Source: UBA5239 sp031548025 (GTDB lineage: Bacteria > Verrucomicrobiota > Lentisphaeria > Victivallales > Victivallaceae). From it: a DNA stretch of 64,000 bases. A model generated the notes under the pieces. That model had not been told where the DNA came from, did no database searches, and worked only from the letters and a program-made list of their open reading frames with translations. The stretch covers positions 1 to 64,000 of the forward strand of contig JAVBRM010000087.1 of assembly GCA_031548025.1 (NCBI GenBank). Direction: 5' to 3'. Shown here one piece after another: positions 25,985-34,214 of this stretch. The position numbers and the translations under genes are program-made. Within the stretch, counting starts at the first letter, position 1, and each line of letters opens with the position of its first letter.

Positions 25985-26653
25985 TTACATCCCGGGGCCT
26001 GTAGGTGGTTTGGTTAGATCATAGGAATCAATATCGATTAATGCCCACGGAGTTTTTTCGACGGGAAGAATCAGATTCGGCAATTTCAAAGCCGGACTGA
26101 CCGGACTGGATATCTGTTCGAAGGCCGCATTGATGACGTTTGCCTTTTCATTGCCGCCGACGATTCTTCCAAGAATGGAATTATTACTGCTGTTGACAAA
26201 TGTCACGCGGACATAAGTCTTTATTTTCTTATAATTACCGCCATTCGACTCACTGTAGCGCTGCAAGACCTGCGGAGGAACCAACATCATGGCGGTGTGC
26301 TTCTTGCCGTCAAACGGAATTGACCAGAAGTCGACCCTGCCAGTGGTATAAGCCATTACCGGTTTTCCCTGATAACTGGCGGAAAACATAACTTCAACTT
26401 CCATCCGAACGTTATCCAGCCAGAATGTACCGCTGACTCCGGAAACTTTGCTGGGGGTATAATTGGCCCGGATAGCCAACCACTGCTGGTTGCTCTTGGC
26501 GGTTTCCGAATCATAATTTTCAAAACGCAACACCGGCGTCGGCAGAAATTCAGAAGTCGCAGAGAGTTTGGAAAATTCCAAACGATTAGCCTGTGCATAA
26601 GCACCGGCACAAAACAGCCCCAGAGCGGCTATTATCCAATATTTTCTAAGCAT
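25985..26653 (-). CDS. Exported protein, first gene of the pilus operon (Amuc_1102-like position)
   Basis: A 222-aa protein with a Sec signal (MLRKYWIIAALGLFCAGAYA, cleaved after AYA). The mature beta-rich domain includes NQQWLAIRANYTP and VSGTFWLDNVRMEVEVMF. There is no catalytic motif. It starts the seven-gene operon and has an AGGAGG ribosome site and a good promoter. Its place next to the PilM gene corresponds to Akkermansia Amuc_1102, recalled rather than aligned. It probably works in the periplasm as an accessory part of the same machine. Confidence 0.75.
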   Translation of the reverse strand: MLRKYWIIAALGLFCAGAYAQANRLEFSKLSATSEFLPTPVLRFENYDSETAKSNQQWLAIRANYTPSKVSGVSGTFWLDNVRMEVEVMFSASYQGKPVMAYTTGRVDFWSIPFDGKKHTAMMLVPPQVLQRYSESNGGNYKKIKTYVRVTFVNSSNNSILGRIVGGNEKANVINAAFEQISSPVSPALKLPNLILPVEKTPWALIDIDSYDLTKPPTGPGM

Positions 26654-26697
26654 AGGCCCTCCTGCTTATAATCGTATTTCCAAGCATTGTCCTGTAC

Positions 26698-26726
26698 ATT
26701 ATATTTCATTTGAAAATAAAAAGCAA
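26698..26726 (-). promoter_or_regulatory. Promoter of the pilus/secretin operon
   Basis: On the minus strand, TTGCTT (26721-26726) and a perfect TATAAT (26698-26703) are separated by 17 bp. The leader to the ATG at 26653 is about 38 nt and contains AGGAGGG. It lies between secG and the first pilus gene, so the operon is transcribed apart from secG. Confidence 0.75.
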
Positions 26727-26754
26727 ATTCCATTTGGTAAAAAACTGTAATATT

Positions 26755-27147
26755 TCACTTACTTGCGGTGTTTTCCGCCGCTTTTTTTACTTCCGGGGCA
26801 ACTTCTCCGGAAACCGCTTCTTTTTTCTCTTCGCTTTTGATCGCGGCTTCTTCTGCAACTTTAGGCAACCCCGCTTCGGTTCTCATCAGAGTTTTCGTGG
26901 CGACGCTGCTTTTTGCCGGGCGATGTCCGACCAATATCGCCAGCGTCAAAGTCAAAACGAAGAAAATTGTCGTAAAAATCACCGTCAATTTGGTCATATG
27001 CCCGCTGGCATGAGCACCAAACACCGATTCCCCCATGCTGGCCATATTAAAGCCGCCGCTTTTGGGCTGCTGTACCAGAATCAAAGCGATCAACAACAGC
27101 GACACTACAATTACCAAGGTATATAATACCACAATGAACGCATCCAT
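26755..27147 (-). CDS. secG: Preprotein translocase subunit SecG
   Basis: A 130-aa protein with two transmembrane helices. The first is followed by ILVQQPKSGGFNMASMGESVFGAHASGHMTKL, seen here as QQPKSGG and the Gly/Ser-rich loop typical of SecG; the second is at about 52-72. The C-terminal tail of about 55 residues is rich in Ala, Glu and Lys and longer than in enterobacterial SecG. SecG stimulates protein export with SecYE at the inner membrane. It lies after tpiA, an arrangement found in many bacteria. An AGGAAAG sequence precedes the ATG. Confidence 0.93.
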   Translation of the reverse strand: MDAFIVVLYTLVIVVSLLLIALILVQQPKSGGFNMASMGESVFGAHASGHMTKLTVIFTTIFFVLTLTLAILVGHRPAKSSVATKTLMRTEAGLPKVAEEAAIKSEEKKEAVSGEVAPEVKKAAENTASK

Positions 27148-27201
27148 ATATCTTTCCTGTCTATTCTATTAAATTGAAATGCTCAAAGTGAGTTACTAAT
27201 A

Positions 27202-27246
27202 CAGCCGTTGTTGAAAATTTCAAACGATTTTTCTCAACAACGGCTG
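27202..27246. repeat. Perfect 13-bp inverted repeat between tpiA and secG
   Basis: CAGCCGTTGTTGA at 27202-27214 and its exact complement at 27234-27246 flank a 19-nt AT-rich loop. It lies in the 159-bp gap after tpiA and before secG (both leftward). No T-run follows the stem in the direction of transcription, so it is either an atypical terminator of the glycolytic operon or a processing or attenuation hairpin ahead of secG. Confidence 0.6.
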
Positions 27247-27306
27247 CAAACAACCGGATTTTTTTAATAAAATCCTATTAATTTAAGTATTCCGAACTAA
27301 AACAGG

Positions 27307-28065
27307 TCATGAAACCGCATTTTTGATCAGGTCGGCAAAACTGTCAGCTTTCAAACTGGCGCCGCCAATCAGGCCGCCGTCAATATTGCGCTGGGCCACG
27401 AGAGCCTTGGCGTTGTCGGCCTTCATGCTGCCGCCGTATTGAATACGGACTTTGTCGCCGGCTTCGCCGAACATGTCGCGAAGACGGACGCGGATGAACG
27501 CGTGAGTTTCTTCGGCCATTTCGGGAGTCGCGGTTTTGCCGGTGCCGATAGCCCATACCGGCTCGTAAGCGACGATGATTTCAGCCATCTGCTCGGGAGT
27601 GATATCGGCGAAACCGCCGTTGATCTGGGCGTCGAGAACCTTTTCGGTCTTGCCGCCTTCGCGCTCGTCGAGCATCTCGCCGATACAGACGATGGCTTTC
27701 AGGCCCGCGGCCAACGCGGCTTTCAGACGCTTGTTAACCGTTTCATCGGTTTCGCCGAAGAACTGGCGGCGCTCACTGTGACCGATGATAACATATTCCA
27801 CACCAAGCTCTTTGAGCATGGCGGCGGAGATTTCACCGGTAAACGCGCCGGACTCGGCCCAATGGATGTTCTGGGCGCCGACTTTGATGTTGGAGCCTTT
27901 GGCCGCTTCGGCAGCCGCGGCGATCGAGGTGAACGGAGGACAAACCACGATTTCACAGGCATCGATGCCGGCGACCAGCGGCTTCAAAGCGTCGACCAGG
28001 GCTTTGGCTTCCCGGGCGTTCTGGTTCATCTTCCAGTTTCCGGCGATGATAACTTTTCTGCTCAT
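27307..28065 (-). CDS. tpiA: Triosephosphate isomerase
   Basis: A 252-aa protein of normal length. It has the N-terminal IAGNWKMNQ with the catalytic Lys, the electrophilic His in VIIGHSERR (H96), and the catalytic Glu in VAYEPVWAIGTGK (E168) ahead of the mobile loop. The C-terminal phosphate-binding IQYGGSMKADNA is present. It interconverts dihydroxyacetone phosphate and glyceraldehyde-3-phosphate. It follows pgk after 29 bp, the third gene of a gap-pgk-tpiA operon. Confidence 0.98.
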   Translation of the reverse strand: MSRKVIIAGNWKMNQNAREAKALVDALKPLVAGIDACEIVVCPPFTSIAAAAEAAKGSNIKVGAQNIHWAESGAFTGEISAAMLKELGVEYVIIGHSERRQFFGETDETVNKRLKAALAAGLKAIVCIGEMLDEREGGKTEKVLDAQINGGFADITPEQMAEIIVAYEPVWAIGTGKTATPEMAEETHAFIRVRLRDMFGEAGDKVRIQYGGSMKADNAKALVAQRNIDGGLIGGASLKADSFADLIKNAVS

Positions 28066-28094
28066 TGTTATTTACTTCCTGAATTGAGGGTTAA

Positions 28095-29315
28095 TTATTT
28101 GTCGGCCAGGCAAGCAACGCCGGGCAGTTCTTTGCCTTCGAGGAACTCGAGGGAGGCGCCGCCGCCGGTGGAGATGTGGCTCATTTTGTCTGCCAGACCG
28201 CTCTGGTTGACCGCCGCGACGGAGTCGCCGCCGCCGATGATGCTGACGGAATCACTGTCGGCTACGGCTTTGCAGACGGACATGGTGCCGTTGGCGAACT
28301 TCGGCATTTCAAAACAGCCCATGGGGCCGTTCCAGACCACAGTCTTGGCGCCGGCGATTTCGGCGGCATAGATTTCGACGGTCTTGGGACCGATGTCGAG
28401 GGCCATCCAGCCGGCCTTGATGTCGTTGCCGCAAACTTCGGTATTGGCGTCATTGGAGAAAGCGTCGGCGATGATGTTGTCGACCGGAAGGAGGAATTTG
28501 ACTTTCTTTTCTTCGGCTTTCTTCAAAGTAGCTTTGGCGGTATCGAGCAACTCGTCTTCGCAGAGGGAGTTACCGATGTTGTGGCCCTGGGCTTTCAGGA
28601 AAGTATAGGCCATGCCGCCACCGATCAGGATGGTGTCGACCTTTTCCATGAGGGAGATCAAAACTTCCAGTTTACCGGAAACTTTGGCGCCGCCGATAAT
28701 CGCGACAAACGGTTTGACCGGGTTGGCCACGGCTTTGCCGAGGTACTGGAGTTCTTTGTCCATCAGGAAACCGGACACGCAATTGGCTTTGTCCATGAAC
28801 TCGGTGATGATGGCGGTGGAAGCGTGGGCGCGATGAGCGGTACCGAAAGCGTCGTTGACATAAACATTGCCGAGCTTGGCAAGTTCAGCGGCGAATTTGC
28901 GCTGGGTCGCTTTGTCTTCCGGGGTTTTTGCCTTCATATCTTCTTCCTTGTGGAAGCGGGTATTTTCGCAAACCATGATTTCGCCGGCCTTGAGGGCCTT
29001 GGCTTCCGCCACTACGGCATCACCGATGCAGTCATTGGCGAACTTCACCGGCTTGCCGAGCAGTCCGGCCAGATAATCGGCGGCGGGCTTGACGGAGTAT
29101 TCGGGGGCGACTTTGCCGTCCGGACGGCCCAGGTGGGTCAACAGAACCAGAGAAGCACCCTGTTCCAGAATATATTTGATGGTCGGCACGGCCGCGGTGA
29201 TGCGGGTATCGTCGGCAACTTTGCCGCCTTTGATCGGCACGTTGAAATCCACGCGCATGACCACTTGCTTACCTTGCAGATTGATGTCTTTTACAGTTTT
29301 TTTGTCGATATTCAT
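28095..29315 (-). CDS. pgk: Phosphoglycerate kinase
   Basis: A 406-aa protein of normal length. It has MRVDFNVPIKGGKV (substrate-binding N-terminal domain), LTHLGRPDGK, ENTRFHKEE, VNDAFGTAHRAHAS, the nucleotide-domain motif AIIGGAKVSGKLEVL, and the C-terminal SIIGGGDSVAAVNQSG with STGGGASLEFLEGKELPG. It transfers phosphate between 1,3-bisphosphoglycerate and ADP. GGAGAGG lies before the ATG. A GC-rich stem-loop separates it from gap. Confidence 0.98.
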   Translation of the reverse strand: MNIDKKTVKDINLQGKQVVMRVDFNVPIKGGKVADDTRITAAVPTIKYILEQGASLVLLTHLGRPDGKVAPEYSVKPAADYLAGLLGKPVKFANDCIGDAVVAEAKALKAGEIMVCENTRFHKEEDMKAKTPEDKATQRKFAAELAKLGNVYVNDAFGTAHRAHASTAIITEFMDKANCVSGFLMDKELQYLGKAVANPVKPFVAIIGGAKVSGKLEVLISLMEKVDTILIGGGMAYTFLKAQGHNIGNSLCEDELLDTAKATLKKAEEKKVKFLLPVDNIIADAFSNDANTEVCGNDIKAGWMALDIGPKTVEIYAAEIAGAKTVVWNGPMGCFEMPKFANGTMSVCKAVADSDSVSIIGGGDSVAAVNQSGLADKMSHISTGGGASLEFLEGKELPGVACLADK

Positions 29316-29351
29316 TTTTCCTCTCCATAAAGGTTGGTGGCGATAAAGAAA

Positions 29352-29383
29352 GCGGGACGGGCGGCATCGACCACCCGCCCCGC
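29352..29383. repeat. GC-rich stem-loop between gap and pgk
   Basis: GCGGGACGGG (29352-29361) pairs with CCCGCCCCGC (29374-29383) with one mismatch. The flanking AAGAAA and TTTCTT extend the pairing. It lies in the 94-bp gap between two co-oriented glycolytic genes. On the minus strand it is followed by the weak T-rich GCTTTCTTTATC, so it may be a leaky terminator or an mRNA-stabilising element that sets gap higher than pgk. Confidence 0.5.
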
Positions 29384-29409
29384 GGCGTTTCTTGAATAAA
29401 AGCTGTCGC

Positions 29410-30411
29410 TTACTTGGCAGCCATAACGCGGATCATTTCCAAAACCTTGTTGGAATAACCCCATTCGTTGTCGTACCAGGAAACAACCTTGACGAAAGTC
29501 TTGTCGAGCTGGATACCGGCTTCGGCATCGAACACGGAAGTCTTGGCTTCGCCGCGGAAATCGGTGGAGACGACTTTGTCTTCGGTGTAACCGAGAACGC
29601 CTTTGAGCTCGCCTTCGCTGGCAGCTTTCATGGCTTTGCAGATATCTTCGTAGCTGGCTTCTTTTTCCAGTTCCACGGTCAGGTCAACGACGGAGACGTC
29701 GGAGGTCGGAACGCGGAAAGCCATACCAGTGAGCTTGCCATTGAGAACCGGGAGAACCTTGCCCACGGCCTTGGCGGCACCGGTGGAGCTCGGAATGATG
29801 TTTTCGAGGATGCCGCGACCGCCGCGCCAATCTTTCTTGGAGGGGCCGTCAACGGTTTTCTGAGTAGCGGTGGCAGCGTGAACAGTGGTCATCAGACCGC
29901 GCTTGATACCGAAATTGTCATTCAGAACCTTGGCGATCGGGGCCAGGCAGTTGGTGGTACAGCTGGCGTTGGAGATGATGTCCTGGCCGGCATAGCTCTT
30001 GCAGTTTACGCCGTAGACGAACATCGGGGTGCTGTCCTTGGACGGAGCGGACATGATGACTTTCTTGGCTCCGGCAGTGATGTGGGCTCTGGCGCCGGCA
30101 TCATCCAGGAAAAGACCGGTGGATTCGACGACGACTTCGGCGCCGACTTCGTTCCATTTCAGGTTGGCAGGATCTTTTTCCTGGGTCAGACGGATTTTTT
30201 TGCCGTTGACGATCAGGTTGTTGCCATCGACTTTGATGTCGCCGCAGAAACGGCCATGAACCGAGTCATACTGGAGCATATAGGCCAGGTAATCGGGATC
30301 CAACAGGTCGTTGATTCCGACGATTTCAATATCCTGGAAGTTCTTGATGGCAGCGCGGAAGACCATACGGCCGATACGACCAAAACCATTGATACCAACT
30401 TTTACAGTCAT
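29410..30411 (-). CDS. gap: Glyceraldehyde-3-phosphate dehydrogenase, type I
   Basis: A 333-aa protein of normal length. It has the Rossmann motif VGINGFGRIGRMVFR (residues 5-19), the catalytic ISNASCTTNCLAP (C151), HAATATQKTVDGPSKKDWRG (in part), and C-terminal SWYDNEWGYSNKV. It oxidises glyceraldehyde-3-phosphate with NAD+ and phosphate. AAGGAA lies before the ATG. It is the first gene of the gap-pgk-tpiA operon and has a near-consensus promoter. Confidence 0.98.
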   Translation of the reverse strand: MTVKVGINGFGRIGRMVFRAAIKNFQDIEIVGINDLLDPDYLAYMLQYDSVHGRFCGDIKVDGNNLIVNGKKIRLTQEKDPANLKWNEVGAEVVVESTGLFLDDAGARAHITAGAKKVIMSAPSKDSTPMFVYGVNCKSYAGQDIISNASCTTNCLAPIAKVLNDNFGIKRGLMTTVHAATATQKTVDGPSKKDWRGGRGILENIIPSSTGAAKAVGKVLPVLNGKLTGMAFRVPTSDVSVVDLTVELEKEASYEDICKAMKAASEGELKGVLGYTEDKVVSTDFRGEAKTSVFDAEAGIQLDKTFVKVVSWYDNEWGYSNKVLEMIRVMAAK

Positions 30412-30500
30412 TGTAAGGTTCCTTTTGTTAGTTTCTTAATTTTTTCTTCCGCAAAGATCGAGTACTCCTGCCTTATACGGAAATATTATTCTAAGTGGGC

Positions 30501-30529
30501 AATATACACCAAAATCATCCAAATGTCAA
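30501..30529 (-). promoter_or_regulatory. Promoter of the gap-pgk-tpiA operon
   Basis: On the minus strand, a perfect TTGACA (30524-30529) and TATATT (30501-30506) are separated by 17 bp. The predicted leader is about 80 nt. The match to consensus suits a highly expressed glycolytic operon. Confidence 0.8.
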
Positions 30530-30582
30530 AGATAAAACCAAAAGAAATGGATAAAAAAATATTTATCTCGACAGAAATCAGC

Positions 30583-31365
30583 TCACTCGTTGTCCCTGAA
30601 TTTGCGTGGGGAGAGTTGGCTTCTTTTTTTGAAGAAGCGGGTAAAGTCGCCGGGATGGTTGAAACCGCAGGCTTCGGAAATTTGACCGATGGGCATATTG
30701 GTTTCCCGCAACATCCGGATGGCCTGTGCGTAGCGCTGGGACAGGACGAAATCGTGGATCGGGGTTTTGGTATAACGCAGGAAGCAATGACGAAGATAAT
30801 CAACACTGAGCTGGTGCTGTTTGGCAAAGGCCGGCAGGTCGAAATCCTGGCCCGGAGATTCCGTAATCCGGTCGGCGAGCTGTTTCAGGATCGAACGTAT
30901 CCGTCCGGAAACGGACTCGCTGGTCAGTGCTTCCCGAATTTCGTAGAGCAGTTCTTCCAGCAGCAACGGCAAAAGTCGCTGGTCGGCAATCGTGTTCCGG
31001 GTATGAGCTTCGCGCATACGCTCAAGGATGTCGATGATCTTGCCGTTTTTCTGCAGTCCGATGTGCCGTTTCGGGGCAATCCGGTCGAGCGACGCCACGA
31101 TCCGGTCGAACCGTTCCCCCCTGGCGGACAGCCAGAGATTGTCCCGCACGGCTCCATGCGGCGTCCCCCAGGCGGAGAGCCAACAAGGCGGCGACCAGTA
31201 GAGAAAAGGCGCTTCCACCAGTTCCCGGCCCGATTCCAGGCAGAGAAACGCGGGACCGCTAAGCATCAGGCCGAGCGCCCCGTAAGTACTGGCCGCCAGA
31301 TTGCCGTTGCGCGAAGTTACCATCCGCGAAACGGAGAAAATTTCGATATCGTCAAAATAATCCAT
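30583..31365 (-). CDS. AraC-family transcriptional regulator
   Basis: A 260-aa protein. The N-terminal 140 residues form a divergent sensor domain without a clear cupin motif. The C-terminal 100 residues are an AraC double helix-turn-helix (FDLPAFAKQHQLSVDYLRHC, then IGQISEACGFNHPGDFTRFF with KKRSQLSPRKFR). It is divergent from the seven-gene operon beginning at 31492, with 126 bp between starts, and most likely controls it. It ends about 50 bp before the gap promoter, which is probably unrelated. Confidence 0.88.
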   Translation of the reverse strand: MDYFDDIEIFSVSRMVTSRNGNLAASTYGALGLMLSGPAFLCLESGRELVEAPFLYWSPPCWLSAWGTPHGAVRDNLWLSARGERFDRIVASLDRIAPKRHIGLQKNGKIIDILERMREAHTRNTIADQRLLPLLLEELLYEIREALTSESVSGRIRSILKQLADRITESPGQDFDLPAFAKQHQLSVDYLRHCFLRYTKTPIHDFVLSQRYAQAIRMLRETNMPIGQISEACGFNHPGDFTRFFKKRSQLSPRKFRDNE

Positions 31366-31415
31366 AAAATAACCATATTTGCTAAAAGATAACTATTTTT
31401 CCGTAACGCAACATC

Positions 31416-31444
31416 TTGCTTTACGAACCGAAAATCTTTATAAT
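31416..31444 (+). promoter_or_regulatory. Promoter of the seven-gene glycan operon
   Basis: TTGCTT (31416-31421) and a perfect TATAAT (31439-31444) are separated by 17 bp, 48 bp before the ATG at 31492. It lies in the gap shared with the divergent AraC gene. Confidence 0.7.
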
Positions 31445-31446
31445 AA

Positions 31447-31479
31447 TATATGATCCGTTAAAAAATTACAAATCATATA
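31447..31479. promoter_or_regulatory. Inverted repeat at the start of the seven-gene operon, possible operator
   Basis: TATATGAT (31447-31454) and ATCATATA (31472-31479) form an 8-bp inverted repeat with a 17-nt spacer, placed at and just after the expected transcription start. It could bind a regulator or form a leader hairpin. Confidence 0.4.
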
Positions 31480-31491
31480 CAGGAAAATAAA

Positions 31492-32577
31492 ATGACAAAA
31501 AAGCTTAAAATCGGAGTTCTGGGTTGCGGGCCGCGAGGCCTGCAGATGGCTCGTATCGTCATGCTTTGCCCGGAAGCGGCGGAGCTGTGCGCCGTCAGCG
31601 ACCCGAATCCAGTTCAACTTGAAAAAGCGCGGGCCTTGCGCGAAGGACTTCAATGCTTCGAATCATCCGACGCCCTGCTGGAATCGGGATTGGTGGACGC
31701 CGTCATTACCGAGATCCCGCCGTCGGTTCATACCGAATATACCGTCAAAGCGCTGCGGCGCGGCATTCATGTGCTGGGGGAAATTCCAGCGGTAAATTCC
31801 CTGGAAGAAGGGAATTTGCTCTGGCAAACGGTATCTTCCGCCAAAGCGCTTTATATGTGCGCATCCAACCCGCATTACCGCTCCAAAACCCTCTTTCTGC
31901 TGAAACTCGCGGAAATGGGGCTGGTCGGCAAAACCGGGTATATCGAGACCGAGTACATGCACGACATGACCGGCATGCGTGACCAGTGGCGTCAGAATTA
32001 TGAATCCTGCCGCTACTGCACCCATTCGCTCGGTCCGGTGCTGGCTCTGCTCAAGGATGATGAGTTCGTTTCCGTTTCCTGCATGAGCACCGGCGACTGT
32101 TTCGGCAACGGCTTCGCCCACAACGCCATGAGCGCGCTGCTCCGGACCCGCAACAATGTGGTGGTGCGGTTCCTCACCGCCTTTGCCATGCCGTATTGCG
32201 GACCGGCCCACACCACGGTGATCCATACCGACCGTGGAATCATCAAACTCCACAACGATAAAGCGTTGGTTTACTCCAAAGATCTCCGGGATTATGCCAC
32301 TGACGGCAGTTTCATCGAGATTCCGTTCACCGCGGGCGCCACCGCCCGTCCCTACTCGCTGAAAATCGCCGACGAGAAATTGTTCGCGGCCGCGGGTTGG
32401 GGCCATAACGGCAGCGACAACGCCATGCTGCTGGATTTTATCGACGCCATCCGCAACGGCAAACCCTCCCCGATCGGAATCAAAGCCGGGTTGGCGATGA
32501 CCTATCCGGGCATCTTTGCCGCCGAATCCGCCCGTGAAGGCGGCGCCCTCAAAACCATCACCTATCCTTGGAGTTGA
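31492..32577 (+). CDS. Gfo/Idh/MocA-family oxidoreductase
   Basis: A 361-aa protein. The N-terminal Rossmann fold has KIGVLGCGPRGLQMARI (residues 5-21). The catalytic-domain signature region is LGEIPAVNSLEEGNLL (in place of the usual EKP) followed by CASNPHYRS. The C-terminal mixed beta sheet domain includes GRWHG-like and MLLDFIDAIRNGKPSPIGIKAG, where the last part is typical. Members oxidise or reduce sugars and sugar derivatives with NAD(P). It starts the seven-gene operon, so its substrate is probably a sugar released by the enzymes encoded downstream. AGGA lies before the ATG. Confidence 0.9.
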   Translation: MTKKLKIGVLGCGPRGLQMARIVMLCPEAAELCAVSDPNPVQLEKARALREGLQCFESSDALLESGLVDAVITEIPPSVHTEYTVKALRRGIHVLGEIPAVNSLEEGNLLWQTVSSAKALYMCASNPHYRSKTLFLLKLAEMGLVGKTGYIETEYMHDMTGMRDQWRQNYESCRYCTHSLGPVLALLKDDEFVSVSCMSTGDCFGNGFAHNAMSALLRTRNNVVVRFLTAFAMPYCGPAHTTVIHTDRGIIKLHNDKALVYSKDLRDYATDGSFIEIPFTAGATARPYSLKIADEKLFAAAGWGHNGSDNAMLLDFIDAIRNGKPSPIGIKAGLAMTYPGIFAAESAREGGALKTITYPWS

Positions 32578-32581
32578 AACT

Positions 32582-34192
32582 ATGTTGAAACCTCTGACCA
32601 CCGCCCAAGCCGAATGGGTTGAAAATACTTTGAACCGCATGACAACGGACGAAAAAATCGCTCAAATGGTCTGTCTGCGTTATCCCGTCATACAAAAACT
32701 CGGCGGTGTCGAGGATTTTCTGCGGCGGCATCCGCTCGGCGCGGTTTACGTCGGCTCCGAGGCCATCGACACCGACAATATGGACGCCGCCGCGCTTCAC
32801 CGCGAAAGCGAAACCATGGGGCACAGCTCGGCGGTCCCGGCTCTACTGGTCAGCGATTTTGAGCAGGGCGTGGGCTCGCAACTGGACAACACTTCCTTTA
32901 CCGTCCTTCCCGAATCAATGGCGATTGCCGCCACCGGCAACACCGAATACGCGTACCAATCCGGCGCAATCACCGCCCGGGAGGCCAACGCCGTCCGGGT
33001 GCACTGTACATTCGGAACCGTGATCGACCTGAACCTCAACCGGGACAACCCCATTACCGGGGTGCGCGCTTACGGAGACAAGGTCGAAACCGTTATCGCC
33101 ATGGGCTGTGCTGAAATCCGCGGACTGCAGGACCACAACTGCGCCGCCACCGCCAAACACTTTCCCGGCGACGGCGCCGACACCCGCAATCAGCATTACG
33201 TAACCAGTTTCAATCCACTGTCCATGGACGCCTGGCGAGAAACCTATGGCAAAGTCTGGCAGGCGGTCATCGATGAGGGCGTCATGGCGATTATGGTCGG
33301 GCACCTGGCCATGCCGGAATACGAGCCCATGGACCCGGTCAAGAAGAAATTCCGCCCCGCCACCTGTTCGAAAAAAATCATGACCGATCTCCTGCGCGGC
33401 GAACTCGGATACCGGGGTTTGATTGTTTCCGACGCGCTCTGTATGGCGGGATTCAACACCTGGGGGACTTACGAAGAATGCATCCGCGATACCGTCAACG
33501 GCGGTACGGATCTACTGCTCTGGCCGGAACAACCGGAGCAGGTTTTCCCGCTGGTCCGGCAAATGGTCGATAACGGCGAAATCCCGCTGTCCCGGATCAA
33601 CGACGCGGTACGGCACGTTCTGGAGCTGAAGGCCCGCCTCAAACTGGAACGCAGGGAGATTTCACCCGAAGCCCTCCGGGAAAATCAGCGTGTCGCTCAA
33701 CAGATCGCCGCCGATTCGCTGACGCTGCTGCGGAACGAAAACCAAGCCCTCCCCCTATCCAAAAACCAAAAGTACCTGGCCTTGCTGACTCCGCCGCATC
33801 CGGCAGCTTTCGAACATTTGAAGATTTTCAAAGCGGCCTTCGATCAATATGCCGAGCTGGAATTCGACACCATCGACCATTTCGAGCAATACACCGGAAA
33901 GTATGACCAGTACGAAGCGGTCCTGCTGATCGGCATGGGCCGGGTGAGGTTCGGCGACTACCGGGGAATGCACGGCGGCATCTGGCCTTTTATGAACGAC
34001 CGGAGTATCCGGCAGCGCATTTGTATTTCCTTTGCCAATCCGTTTTTTCTCTATGACGTGCCGTCGGTCGACGCCTACGTCAATTGTTATTCATATTACC
34101 GCGAAACCCAACTGGCCGCAGTTCGCGCCCTGTTCGGCGAAGAGCAGTTCCGCGGCAAGTCCCCGGTCAGTATCGTTCCATATATACCATAA
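32582..34192 (+). CDS. Glycoside hydrolase family 3, beta-N-acetylhexosaminidase-like
   Basis: A 536-aa protein without signal peptide, so probably cytoplasmic. The GH3 barrel shows LLVSDFEQGVGSQL, the KHFPGDGAD loop (K192-D200, with H205 after it) and the nucleophile motif YRGLIVSDALCMAGF with D284. The KHFPG-D-G pattern resembles NagZ-type beta-N-acetylglucosaminidases, in which a His in this loop helps catalysis. A C-terminal domain of about 170 residues follows, as in two-domain GH3 enzymes. It begins four bases after the oxidoreductase gene and has GGAG upstream. The exact substrate is uncertain; beta-GlcNAc or a related sugar is likely. Confidence 0.88.
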   Translation: MLKPLTTAQAEWVENTLNRMTTDEKIAQMVCLRYPVIQKLGGVEDFLRRHPLGAVYVGSEAIDTDNMDAAALHRESETMGHSSAVPALLVSDFEQGVGSQLDNTSFTVLPESMAIAATGNTEYAYQSGAITAREANAVRVHCTFGTVIDLNLNRDNPITGVRAYGDKVETVIAMGCAEIRGLQDHNCAATAKHFPGDGADTRNQHYVTSFNPLSMDAWRETYGKVWQAVIDEGVMAIMVGHLAMPEYEPMDPVKKKFRPATCSKKIMTDLLRGELGYRGLIVSDALCMAGFNTWGTYEECIRDTVNGGTDLLLWPEQPEQVFPLVRQMVDNGEIPLSRINDAVRHVLELKARLKLERREISPEALRENQRVAQQIAADSLTLLRNENQALPLSKNQKYLALLTPPHPAAFEHLKIFKAAFDQYAELEFDTIDHFEQYTGKYDQYEAVLLIGMGRVRFGDYRGMHGGIWPFMNDRSIRQRICISFANPFFLYDVPSVDAYVNCYSYYRETQLAAVRALFGEEQFRGKSPVSIVPYIP

Positions 34193-34214
34193 AATAACGA
34201 AAAGGAGGCCAGGC

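Noticed and set aside
28176..31392. Long rightward frames opposite pgk, gap and the AraC gene
   Set aside because: They are shadows of conserved glycolytic genes, caused by biased third-codon positions.
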